Source of the DNA: Diplosphaera chodatii
Lineage: Eukaryota > Chlorophyta > Trebouxiophyceae > Prasiolales > Stichococcaceae
Direction of reading: 5' to 3'
Length of the DNA: 64,000 nucleotides
NCBI GenBank assembly: GCA_032358165.1
Contig: JAALGY010000043.1
Span: 310,001 to 374,000 of the forward strand
Shown: positions 27,201-37,703 of the stretch, in pieces
How positions within the stretch are numbered: the first letter of the stretch is position 1
How the letters are laid out: each line of letters begins with the position of its first letter
The notes under the pieces: generated by a model
Database searches by the model: none
Told to the model about the DNA's origin: nothing
What the model saw: only the letters and a program-made list of their open reading frames with translations
Program-made: the position numbers and the translations under genes

Positions 27201-28195
27201 CTGTGACAAGCATGAGCATCCTGCTGCACTGAGAAAATACAGGCATTGTCCTCTGGCGTCTGCGCATGCTTGAGGCCTAGGTCAAGCAACAAGCCGCGGG
27301 GTCGCGTCTTGGACGGACACAGATGCAAACTTCAGTCATGTAGCGTGAGTGCCGCACGCCACAGACCGCGTGCATGCAGCCATGAATATGATGATGTAGC
27401 AGCTCAACAGATAGTACACAGCGCAATGTGGACCTCCAAGATCATCAGTACCACCGTTCGTCTTGCCCGGATGGCCACCCGACAACGAAAGGACCTGCCA
27501 GCCGTCGCACCTCGCTTGCGCTGTCGGGTCGCACAATCGCCGGCAGGACGCCTGGCGCAGGCCGGCTCATCGAAAGCATGCGCGGCCTCGCCGAGAGCAC
27601 GCTGCGATGTGCGACCTCCCGCAAAGGTCCACTATCAACGTGCACCGCCTACGTGCACCGCCTGCCGTGCGCGGCCTCGGCAACGCTGGCTGTTGCAGCC
27701 AGTATGGCTTTGGTGCCCTCGCCCAGCCCAGCGACTGCTGCCTCAACAAGGACAATCTGCAGTGAGCGTCTAGCTTGGCAGGCAACAGCGAGTACGCCGG
27801 ATCGAGTACACGGCAAGCGGCCGCTGCAAGATGTGTGTGCTGTTAGATTGAGGGAACGACCGGCGGCTGCCTACGACTTGGCTGGCCGCTGGCTTGTGTT
27901 GCTTGCTGTGTCGCACGTCGAGCATGGTGATGTGTGCATGTGTCATCAGGCACATCAGGGTTTCAAGGAGCTGCTCAGCGATATCTTTCACTGCACTTCG
28001 ACAGGCGATCTGCAAGATGCAACATGTATGAGATGCACATGCATTGCCTGCTTGCCGTACGTTGAAGCCTGTCACGTCAACAGCTTGTCGTTCATGACCG
28101 AGCGTCGCGTGTTGCTCTAGAACTCTGCACTTTCGATGTGCAGCAGTGCACATGCCTGGCGTGCATGCCTCACATCAGATGGCAATCGGGATCTC
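27201..28195. other. Region between AP2/ERF and Gag1-clamp genes, possible 5' exons
   Basis: About 1 kb between divergent genes. A plus-strand frame from about 27430 stays open to a gtgagc donor after 27764. It could splice in phase into the frame of the 28196 exon at an acceptor near 28188, making an N-terminal extension of the Gag1-clamp protein. Its composition is ambiguous and I recognise no motif, so I do not call it. The missing first exon of the AP2 gene should also lie here. Confidence 0.3.
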
Positions 28196-28597
28196 ATGGG
28201 CAACGATACCGGCTCAAGTGACGTAGTATACAGATCTGCAGGGCTTCCGGCCGACGATTTGGCGCATGCTGCTGCGCATCCCGTGACAGGCAGCGGACTG
28301 GCAAATGGCTCGCAACAGAGCAGCCCGCAGGCAGCCGTTCGGCCAGCAACTCACCCTGCTGATGTCCCTCCTCATGGGAGCGCCAGATGGGAGTACCAAC
28401 GACACCAGTGGACACAACAGGCAGTCGGCGGCAGCAATGAGGCAGATATGACTGCGTCACGGTCAGCGACGGGCACAATATGGCCAGATACAGTTCTTGA
28501 CGACATGCTGGAGACTGGTGCACCGCTGTCTACGCCAATCCCCCTTACGGAGCTGGTGGAGTATCTGAGTGAGATCTGGGCAGAGGGCGAGTTTTGA
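28196..28597 (+). CDS. Gag1-like clamp (DUF4050) domain protein
   Basis: The C-terminal half resembles the Gag1-like clamp domain (DUF4050) of plants and fungi. ARWEYQRHQWTQQ corresponds to the family's W-x-x-x-R-x-x-W-x-G block. After a variable stretch, GTIWPDTVLDDMLETGAPL is followed by STPIPLTELVEYLSEIWAEG, matching the plant PIPLPEMVDFLVDxWEEEG ending almost residue for residue. The N-terminal part is low-complexity (Ala, Ser, His). The coding frame is open from 28136, but the ATG at 28196 (MGNDTGSS) is the first plausible start. If the exon begins at the acceptor near 28188, the protein is longer at its N-terminus. The function is not established; fungal Gag1 relates to TORC1 signalling and glycogen accumulation, which I would not transfer directly. 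It converges with the kinesin-like gene. Confidence 0.6.
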   Translation: MGNDTGSSDVVYRSAGLPADDLAHAAAHPVTGSGLANGSQQSSPQAAVRPATHPADVPPHGSARWEYQRHQWTQQAVGGSNEADMTASRSATGTIWPDTVLDDMLETGAPLSTPIPLTELVEYLSEIWAEGEF

Positions 28598-28767
28598 ACA
28601 CAGTGCTGTCCGGAGAAGTTTCTCCATCAGCCCATGTACAGTCTGTCTGAGAGTTCGATGGTTTACCGTATTTGCTGCAGAAGGCCAGAGTGCAGTTCTA
28701 AAGCAAGATTGCCCCAGCGTTGTTGTATGGAAGACTGATCCCATGGATCATCTGCAGTCTTTTTCTT

Positions 28768-28772
28768 TGTAA
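28768..28772 (+). terminator. Putative TGTAA poly(A) signal of the Gag1-clamp gene
   Basis: TGTAA on the plus strand about 170 bases past the stop at 28597, in a T-rich context. Confidence 0.4.
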
Positions 28773-28874
28773 AATGGTGTTAGCCGTACACCACCGCGAA
28801 TCACCATGTGCCGATCAGTGTGGTTTAAACTACGATACCCTTAATCCACAACGCGACGGTGCCATGAGCAGGCA

Positions 28875-31800
28875 TCACTTGAAGTGCCCTGCCGGGCGCT
28901 CTGGCGGCTGCACAGTCACGGGCGCCTTCCTCCTCCTCACCAAGCGTGCAGCTGCCGCTAGTGTTGCGAGGCTGCACGCTTGCTCAGTCTCGTCAGCATC
29001 CATGCACGCAACAACCGCCACGCAACCTGCATCAGCACCACGAGAGCCATCGTGCCTACACGCTGAGGCCGAGGTGTGATGATGCAGCTGACAAAGGTCA
29101 TGATAGTGTGGGGCGCTGCCCAGGCTCGATTCCACATCCTTCAGGAACGTGCTGTAGACGTGACAAATTGTACCTTCAGGTTGCAACGTGTCCTGCAGGT
29201 AGCGAGTCAGCTTGCTGGTGCGGTATGGCACCGGGGTGCCCTTGTGCTGCACGGCCGCCACCACCTCTGACACAGCCCACATCACTGCATCGCTGGTGCC
29301 ACCGCCGCCGCGCCTGCCAAGGCTTCTGTGCACTTCATCACCTGAACAAGAGGTGGTGCCAGATGAACTGGGAGCAGCTATCAAGCTGCCTCTGCGAGCA
29401 CACACACCGTTAGATACGAACAGCAGCTTGTATCAAACACCAGCGCCAGCAACATCTTGAGCCACACCTGCCCCGGTGTGTGAGACGCGAGCAGCCTTGG
29501 GCGCTGATGTCAACTGACGGGTCAGGGCCAGCAGCCCGGTGCGGCCAGCGGTGCCGCCCACATGAGCCCTGTGATGCTGCTCTGCTGACAGCCGCACAAA
29601 GCTGAGCTTGGTGGTCGCCGTGTGCTTACCGGGCGGCACCATGTAGGGGGCCTGCCTGGCGCCAGCCCGCGCTGATTGTGCAGGTGCTGTGGCAGCAGAC
29701 ATTGCAAGCTCTGCGGACGCAGCATTGACGGCGGCGGATGAGCCTGTTGTTACAAACACCGACGCTGCCAGTGTGGCGCTCGGCGCAGCTTCCGCAGCGT
29801 CTGCCAGCAATGCCTGTGTGATAGAGAGCACAGCATTTGAGCGCCATCTTGTAGAGATGTTGTGATACGTCGTGATTGCAAGCAGGAGGGTTCAAACTTG
29901 CAGGTGTTGTCATGTCTTTGTTAAACAATCGCCGGACTGGGCAGGCAACACTTACTTGCAGAGCTGCGAGGTCGGCTGCGTCCCGCAGCGCAACAGAAGC
30001 CAGGCCCGTGATGCATGTGCGCCCGCTGGAACCATCGCGCACCACCTCATGCACATGTCCTGCAGTTTCTCTCACCCCTCAGTCATGCTGAGTACAGCTC
30101 CTTTTCAAGGCAAGTTCAAGTCCTATGTCGGCTGAGACAATGTGACAGCTGTACATATATGGCCGACAAGCGGCACCTGCTGTGACCACGCCATGTGCAG
30201 CCGGCCTCAGCAGGTCTGTGATGCAGTCACCAGCCAGGCAAAACGCGGACACGTGCAGCGCCAGTGCCTCCGGTTGCCAAACATCTGCAGATGTACTGTC
30301 AGCGAATGAGCAGTTGCATCAAAGGCTGTGCATTAGTGGTATCGCCTTGTATTGGACATTGTGATCGATGTCAAACCTGAGCTGTTATCAAGCTTATTGA
30401 TGCTCCTTATCAGAAGCGTACCAGTTTGGGGCAGCTGCACATGAGACACTGTGGCCTGGCCCAGCACATCAGGTGCCAGAAGCTGCTGCACGGTTGCGTT
30501 CAGTATTCCTGCGGGGTCATTTGATCTGTCAGCATGCTCAGGCCACGAATTGCTTAGAGCGCAACCCTGCAGTCTGCAAATATACTCATCATCCATTTGG
30601 ATAGTTTGCACTGTCAGTGGGACATCCGGATGCAAACCTCCGAAGACATCCTTCGTGCCGGCTGCGCTGCATCCCATGACAAGCGCTGCGCTGTTGCGGC
30701 CACCGATGGCAGCATTGGCAAGCCGCTCGGCCTCTGCTGCGACGCCATTGTTGCCAGCGGTCAGCACCTATGCACCGTCAAGCAGCGCGCTTCGTGACCA
30801 GAAGTGATGTACAGTCACAGCGGTGCGCCATGATGTTTGCTCTAATACAGACGTTTGTGCCGTGCAAGAACAGTACAGGCAGTTTCGACTCGCAACTTCC
30901 AGCATCAGGCACATGCGTGCAATGCAAGTGGAAGCATCTGTGACACTGAGTGGTAATGCAAACCTTATCAACCAGGAATGTGCGTGCGTCAGCGACATGC
31001 GGCCCCAAGTTGGCGCACAGTGTTCGGCGATCACCCTCGGCCGTAAGAAATGCTGCACCAGGTCCTGCAACGCTGTAACATATTCAGCATTCGACGTGCG
31101 TCAGACGCAGGTTGTGCAAGCTGGACAAACAGAGTTCCAGGTCAATATGTTGCTATCAACAGACTGACAACCCCATGCTGAGCTGACAAGAAGACTAGCA
31201 GCTGTGAGAACCGAAACAACAACCCTAGGAAGTACACCAGTGTGCCTTCAGATGTCAGTCGCCTATCATGGTTGCACCAGTCACGAGCTGGGACCAAGAA
31301 GTTCCCCACCTGCCGGCTGAAGCCAGGCGCAGACGCGCACCCAACGCTGAGGCACCCCCACTCTGCATGTCTGCTGCATGCTGCAGCACATGTCCGGTGT
31401 GGAGGACGTGACGACCCTCGGTGCTGGCGATTGTGCGGGGCTTGGCGGTTGCGCATCCTCGGGATCCCGATCAGCAAGCTGCCTGCTGAAGCATACCTCA
31501 AGCTCGTCATTACCTGTTGCGGATTGTGTGAGATCATATATGCAAGGTCAGCAGGATGGCGTCATCCACAAGTGGCGCGCTGAGCCGTCTGCCAAGAATA
31601 GTTACTGCCCTTCATACCTGAGGCCTGCTGTGGCACCGCACAGTTGCTGCACACTGCTCACGGCTGCTTCCAGATCAGCAAGCGCGACCTCCTCAGTTGC
31701 AAGGCCCGGTGTGGCTGGCACTCTCGATGCTAACGTATTGCTTTGCTGTTGCGTTGGGCGCATAGCTGCGCCTGCAGATCACATGACACAGCATGATGGA

Positions 31801-33890
31801 CACGATGAATGCTCAACACTGGATACGCTGTCCTGAGGATGAATGTTTCCATGCGAAAGGCACACGTCAGCACCTGTGCCTGTTGCTCTCCGTCGCATGG
31901 CCACCTTTGCAGCCGATGGTGCGGGCTTCAGGCCGGGGATGGCGCGCATGCCAAGGTGCTCAGGGCGAACGGCATGGGCCCTCGCCGAACGTGGCAGTCC
32001 TGCAGACGCAGATGTGCAGAGCATCGTGGAGACGCCTCCCAGCGTGACATTGGTGGACTGCCTTGCCATGTCGACAGCATTCAGGCACAGCCCTGAAAGC
32101 TACAGCACGGCTTTGAGAGTACTAGCCCATTGCCAAACTCGCGCACATGCCTCCTCTCATGTGCAATGCACCCTGAACAATGACGCTCGACCTGCAACGG
32201 GACAGACCTGCTTGCATGTCTGTCCATTTTGAGTCACCGCCGCCCCATGCCTCCACAGTCGCTGGCTCGGCCTCGGTGGCTCTGCTCCTGTGAAGCCCAT
32301 CTGCTCATCATTTCGCATCAGGACGCGCATTATTATGACGCCCAGATCAGCAGTATGAACGCCCTTACCATATGTGCAGTATGCCCACCTGCATGCCTGC
32401 GCGGCAGTGGACGAGTCTGGGTGCTGTGCAGTGAGGCAGCCGTGCCTGCAGGATGCATTGGACGGCTGCTGCTGCTGGTCCTGCAATTGGAAGGCGCAGC
32501 CAGTGGGTTGCAGCGTCAATTACACACCCATCGCCTCTAACACAGGCTATACAGCTAATGACATCGCAGGAGCTGCTGCACCCGCTTGAATACTTTTTGT
32601 ACGCTTGCCTGTGGTCGAGTGCTGGGCATCTGTGCCCCCAGCTCTGCCTCCGAGCCAAAGCTTGCATGCGCATTGCAGACGCCCTGCAAAAAAACCTTAG
32701 CAGCAACGTTGAACATTCTGATGCTTTTAAGGCTTTGAGTTGGACAGATTTCAGCTGACAGCCCTGCGGCCATTGCGACAGAGCACACTATTGCCGCATG
32801 CAGCGGCTGGAGCTGCAAGCCATGGCAGAGCCTTTGAGGACCTGACTGTACAAACTGGCAGCGGGCAGAGCGCCTGCCCTAAGCGCGGCACCTACCTGCG
32901 GCTCCGGGCCCTGCTGGCGGGACCGTGCAGTGGTCACCAGCGCAGGATTCCAGCTGCCGGCGCTGCTTGCAGGCGGCGAGTCCACCGATCCCAGCGACAG
33001 CGTGCTGACGTTTGTGCCCAGCTGCACATCGTCTTCCCCTGCCGCCTGGATTAATAAAACACGGCAGCGTTGATGAAACACGGCAGCGATGCTGGTCATT
33101 GTCTGTCCCGGTGCAGTGAACACAGCAAGGCAGTTGATGCCTCGATGTCTTCATGATAGCAAGTTGTACCCAGCCCTGTATGCACGGCTGATCGTCTGCT
33201 GCCCCTCTGAGCAGCGCACCTGCTGGTTGTCAAAGCCGAGCTCCGCCTCGTCAGCCAGCAGCTGGTCCGCCAGCAGCTCATCAGTCAGTGCAAGTTGTGG
33301 CGACATTCGTGACTGGGCGTGGTCCGCCAGCTCGGCCGCCGCAGAGGCGCCAGACTGCGTGCTGGTCGTGCACTGCAGGAGCTCCTGCCGCTGCAGTGAG
33401 GCAGCACACATCTGTACGAAGATGGACATACATGTGCCCGTACTGCAGAACTGCGCATGCCTGCTCAGAGCACCCCGATTGTAAAGGCACGCGACGTGAT
33501 GAGCAACGCCACCCCGGGGGCCACCTGCAGCAGCCGGTCGCTGTAGGAGCTGCCGGTGCTGCGGCGCTGCGGCCTGCGATACTGGGCTGGCACCTTTTTC
33601 ACAGGCCCGCCGTCCTTCAGGTCCAGCGCCCTGCAACATCCACATTCGTACACGCTTCTGACTGAAATCGCATCTCGCATACTGCCTGAGATGCAACCCC
33701 GCATGCAATGGCAGAAATGCAGGCTGTCAGGGCATGCGTGTGTAGCGGCGATGTCAGGGACATTTCTCACTCCAGCGTGGCGCAAGAGTGGCGCTCCAGG
33801 GCGTCCAAGTTCAGCAGTTCTGCGTCACGCGCCTCCTTAGCCCGCAGCTGTGCCATTGCGACCTTTGAGGTGTTGAGCTGCCACACCGGC
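28875..33890 (-). CDS. Kinesin-like protein with C-terminal degenerate motor
   Basis: The minus-strand exons read in order into a kinesin fold that ends at the stop (28875), so the motor is C-terminal as in kinesin-14. Recognisable parts are NAAIGGRNSAALVMGCSAAG (the loop before and including the P-loop), VHEVVRDGSSGRTCITGLAS (beta-hairpin), TTKLSFVRLSAEQ (switch II strand), LLALTRQLTS, PYRTSKLTRYLQD (helix alpha-4/5 microtubule site) and a last helix, DADETEQACSLATLAAAARL. The nucleotide motifs are broken: the P-loop is GCSAAGTKD, switch I reads NAASAELA and switch II reads RLSAEQ. Upstream exons at about 32.9-33.9 kb give charged, probably helical sequence (VAMAQLRAKEARDAELLNLD, LTDELLADQLLADEAELGF). 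Their assignment to the same gene is inferred from strand and continuity. The 5' end beyond 33890 was not found, and several exons between 30.8 and 32.9 kb are uncertain. Confidence 0.6.
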
Positions 33891-35117
33891 CTGTTGCGCG
33901 CAACCAGCACACAGGACTGAGTATTCAATTGACTGCTGCCTTGCTGCACGACCCTACACGACAGGCCTCATGCCATATGAGTGCTACGCGCCAAGCGGAA
34001 TGCTGCGTGACAAGTGATTCCATAACAGGATGTTACCTGCCGGCCTGCGGTACTCCACTGGCAACTGCATGCAGCGGTTGCTTCCCACCGAGCGTAGCCC
34101 TGCATAAAAGACATGTAAGTTCAGCATGCTCACGCGCCATGCATCTTGTGATGTCGATGCAAGGCAGGCTGCTTTCAAAGCGCACCGTTTGCTTGCTGCC
34201 GCGCCATGTCTGGGTGCGGGGCGGCCTGCAACAGTGTTATCCACGGGAAACAGCTGCCTCCTCGGACTCAACGCTGTGCCTGCAATCACAAATATTGACG
34301 GATGACACTGTGTTGTTTATGGCGCAGCAGCTGAGCAGCATGATATCGCAGAGGAAGGACGAGTACCGAGTTCGGTGCCGGCCACACTGGCGATGTCGCT
34401 ATTGGTGAGTGCAAGGCTCTCCGCAATCGCCACAGACCCTGACGGCGTAGCAAGGTCAGCCAGTGCAGCCATTACAGCTGTCTGCGTCGTGTTCCGTGGC
34501 CTCAGGTCGCCACTGAGGCTGTGATGTTAAACAGCCTTAAGGATTGCAACATCAGCGCAGCCTGTAGCTCAGGATGGCTGTCAGCTGGCTGACTGTTGTG
34601 ACGGCATAGGGAACTTCGGTTATGCTGAGACAGTGGCGATCTGGCGAAGCCGTGCACACGCTGCACTGGCCGCTGGGGCTATGCTCCCGGTACCTGACAC
34701 AGGCCCTTTTGAACGGCACCGCTGATCGGCAGAGCAGCGGACCGGCCCTGCAGCGGTACTGCGGAGGTAGGCTAATTAGATGCTACTACTGTTAGGTAGT
34801 GGCTTGCTGCAGCAGTGCTCATCTGCTCAAGGGCACAAAGCACTGCATACGCAGCAACGCAGGAACGCAGCATCGGTAAATTGATAGCATAATACGAAAG
34901 GCATCTCCTTGGGGAGTGCAGAAGTCTCCCGCTGGACTGCTGCTCGTTGGTCACAGTGACCTGGGTGAGAAACTTTCCACAGCCAGGCATAGCAATTGCC
35001 AGCAGCTGCAACTCAGGATAGATGACACATGCTACATAGGCACAAGGTCTTGCCGGTCGTGACGCTGCACATTGCCAACCGGGACGTGTTGCCTAGTCCG
35101 CAGCGCGACAGAACAGG
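33891..35117. other. Unresolved region between kinesin-like and MMTAG2 genes
   Basis: The 5' end of the kinesin-like gene must lie in the left part; possible minus exons occur near 34.05-34.25 kb (for example LRSVGSNRCMQLPVEYRRPA) but are unsupported. A plus-strand candidate exon at 34623 is listed separately. I see nothing else. Confidence 0.3.
34623..34768 (+). CDS. Candidate first exon of an unrecognised gene
   Basis: An open frame starts with ATG at 34623 (MLRQWRSGEAVHTLHWPLGL, then CSRYLTQALLNGTADRQ) and runs to a gtaggc donor. Third positions are mostly G or C, as in the real exons of this window, unlike the surrounding sequence. I found no convincing continuation: a frame around 35045-35110 (LPVVTLHIANRDVLPSPQ) has similar composition but its phase does not clearly fit. 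It may be a small gene just upstream of MMTAG2, or chance. Confidence 0.25.
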
Positions 35118-36980
35118 ATGGTGTGTGCATCTCAGCCATCCTGCTTAATGATCTCCCCTGTTGTCACTATGCTTAGCTTCCATTCAAATTCACGCTGTGA
35201 TTTAGCATACTTGTGTTGCATAACAGTCGCTATACAACGGGCCGGCGCGTGGCGGCAACCGTGGCGGCAAGGATCAGTTCAACTGGGATGTGAGCAGGCA
35301 GCATGACTGGCGTTTGGCATGCGCCTCAGAATGTCTGCTCTGCTGCATGAATTACATAGCAGAGTGTGTACAGCATGCTAACATTGCCCCTGCAGAGCGT
35401 CAAGAATGACAAGGACCGGGAATTCTACTTGGGGCACTCAGTAAAGGCGTCAACAGGCAGGCACGTGCATTACCGCGTGCTCTTCAGCGGTTTGCGCCTG
35501 GTACTTGCCTGGGCGCTGAACATCACGGTCTGGTCTGATGTGGGAGTTGCTGGCAAAGGTCTCAGCGGGTGGATCCTAGGGCGCAGGTGGCAGAAAAACA
35601 AGGACATCTTGTGGTATACCCGGCAAAAGGGGGCGGATGAGGCACAGCAGCGGGCGGACGAGCTTGCTGCCATCAAGGCCCGCGAGGAGGACCTCATGGC
35701 CGAGGTTGGTGCTGTCCATTCCTGTCGAGGAGTCCACAGCCCAACCGTGAAAGCGCTCGTGTCATTGGGTGCGGTGGAATGGTGTGGCCCCTGCTGCGGT
35801 TCCAAGGGCTACTCAGGAATGCTTTGCGCAATTCAGCTAGTCATGCTGTGCGCAACTTCAGCTTCCTAGACAGCAAGCATGTCCAGCACAGGCGATGGGT
35901 ATGAAGCCCAAGAGCAGGCCGGTTGCCAAGCCAAAGTTGGACGCCACTGAGATGGAGCTGCTGATGCGGAAGGTGCGGTGCTGCTGTGGCACTTTGCCAC
36001 CCTGTGCTAGCGCCGTTATCCCGAGGTCCCGGGCAGCACAGTGGCTGACCTATATCTGTGACGTGCCGCACAACCATGCCAAATGCAACTGCATGCCATC
36101 TACCATCGAACCAACAACGAGGTCCTCTTGACGTTCACCATTGCAGGCACGGGGGGAGGATGATGAGGAGGCAGCAGAGCCAGACGGCAAGGCTGTAGAT
36201 CACATGCCAGGCCTGGGCTTTCACGCTGGGTGAGCCTGACAGCTGCAAGGTTCCAAAACAGATGTGCACAGCTATTGTGCACGATCAGGAGCAGTAGCAG
36301 CAGAGGGCAACAGCGTAGGTGGAGGCAACATCTGAGCGTCCTGCTGTCTACCTGTGCGTAGCCGCATCGTCACAAGATCCATGTGCATATCCTCAACATA
36401 TCTCTGCATGCACCTGCACCCCTGCAGATCTGGAGTGTGCGCGCTGACGGTGACGTCTGTCGTGTGCGCAGCGACATGCTGGTGGCCAGCGCTGCTGGCA
36501 GCGAACACGAGGTGCTGGCGGGCACCGGCACCCAGCAGCCAGGCGCAGCTACAGGGCAGGCAGCTGGGAGTGGCGGCTCCACTGCGGGACAGCCGCTGCG
36601 TCTCAACGCCGAGCAGCAGAAGCAGCTGGCAGAAGCAGAGAAGCGGGCCGCCAAGGCGACGCGCAGGGCTGAGAAAGAGGTAGGCACCGCTGGGTGGTTC
36701 ACATTTGCCTGATGTTGAGGAGCTCAGGTGCACCTCAGCAATAGAATGTTGCCGAATGGTCTTGGCAAGTGTATTCTTGCACGTGCAGGCGAGGAGAGTC
36801 GCAAAGACAGCCAAAAAGGAGGAGAAGAAGCTTGCGAAGCGGGACAGGCATGAAGGGCACAAGGCCAGGGGCAGCTCGCCTGGGCGGAAGCTGGACAAAC
36901 GGTCTCCCCCAAAGGAGCGGGCAGACCAGCCGTCATCAGACAGGCATCACAGCAAGCGGCACAAGCGCCACGAACAATAG
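35118..36980 (+). CDS. MMTAG2 homologue (multiple myeloma tumour-associated protein 2-like)
   Basis: A conserved eukaryotic nuclear protein of unclear role. The first recognised exon (35227-35289) reads SLYNGPARGGNRGGKDQFNW, matching the family opening MYxGPxRGGxxGGxDQFxW. It splices into VKNDKDREFYLGHSVKASTG, then WQKNKDILWYTRQ, EAMGMKPKSRPV and KAVDHMPGLGF. The C-terminus is a long Lys/Arg/Glu-rich tract (AEKRAAKATRRAEKE, then KKEEKKLAKRDRHEGHKARG) ending KRHKRHEQ at 36980. A stop lies just upstream of SLYN, so the start must come from another exon. The ATG at 35118-35120 is followed at once by gtgtgt, and splicing it to the acceptor ending at 35226 gives M-SLYNGP in frame. Between STGR and WQKN lies either a 126-base GC-AG intron (35461-35586) or an in-frame 42-residue insertion. 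Confidence 0.85.
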
Positions 36981-37264
36981 CCTCCGATGCCACGGCATGA
37001 CGCATGCTAAATAATTGTGCTGTCGTGCTCTGCTCATTCAGTTGTGGTGTTCGACTGTCATACAACTGCGGACGCAATTGCCATGCTTCGCCAGTCCCAA
37101 CGTGGGGAATTTGTTGTCCGTTTATCCAAACCGAAGTTCACTCGTGCAGAAGTCTGTGTTCAAGCTCTCGCACACTCACCCCTCCCCTATGTCAGCCATG
37201 TCCGAGGCACACAGTTTCTGCCCCAACGGGAAACCTTGCCCCCAACGAATGGTTCTGTCAAATA

Positions 37265-37703
37265 CTACCGCTCACCGCCAGCAATCTGCCGCACGGTGTT
37301 GCCGCATGCTTCTTGCACGCCTCTGAGCGTGTTGCCAAGATTGTGCCACAACCGCCGGAGCTGCGTCTGGGTTCCAAGTGGCAATGGCGCCAACAATGCG
37401 TCTCCAAAGGCCGCGAACACCTGTATGTATGGATCAACTGTACGAGATGCTGAATGTGTCTGTTCGATACGCAGGACGATCAACAGGTGTTGCCGTGCGA
37501 GCAGAGCCATTTGACAGTCCAAGCGTGCCCCGCCATGGCGCCAGGTCTGCACGCACATTGTCAGAGTCGGTCTGCTGCAGGTGGCCGCCGGCATATCCAG
37601 GTCTGTCAACCTTCTGTTTGCAGCTGCGCTTCTTTGGGTTGGCAAGGCGGATGTTGCCATTCCCACCGCGCTGCGAGCGTGGCATCCTCACAACCCCCGA
37701 CAT
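37265..37703 (-). CDS. Unrecognised 100-residue protein
   Basis: Two exons with clean splice sites and G/C-rich third positions: 37703-37557 (49 codons, donor gtgcgt) and 37420-37265 (51 codons plus stop, acceptor tacatacag), phase 0. The start ATG at 37703 has A at -3. The protein begins MSGVVRMPRSQRGGNGNIRL, has a basic patch NPKKRSCKQK that could act as a nuclear signal, and ends in an amphipathic stretch, TQTQLRRLWHNLGNTLRGVQ. There is no membrane segment and no family I recognise. It lies alone between the convergent MMTAG2 and DXS genes. It could instead be non-coding 3' sequence of either neighbour. Confidence 0.4.

Noticed and set aside
27428..28120. Plus-strand 230-codon frame upstream of the Gag1-clamp exon
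   Set aside because: It opens with GTG rather than ATG and shows no motif. A phase-compatible splice to the clamp exon exists but is not enough to call it.
30333..30767. The kinesin P-loop region as a canonical active motor
   Set aside because: The alignment register is fixed by GRNSAALVMG before and VFGG after the loop, and in that register the GK[ST] of the P-loop is missing.
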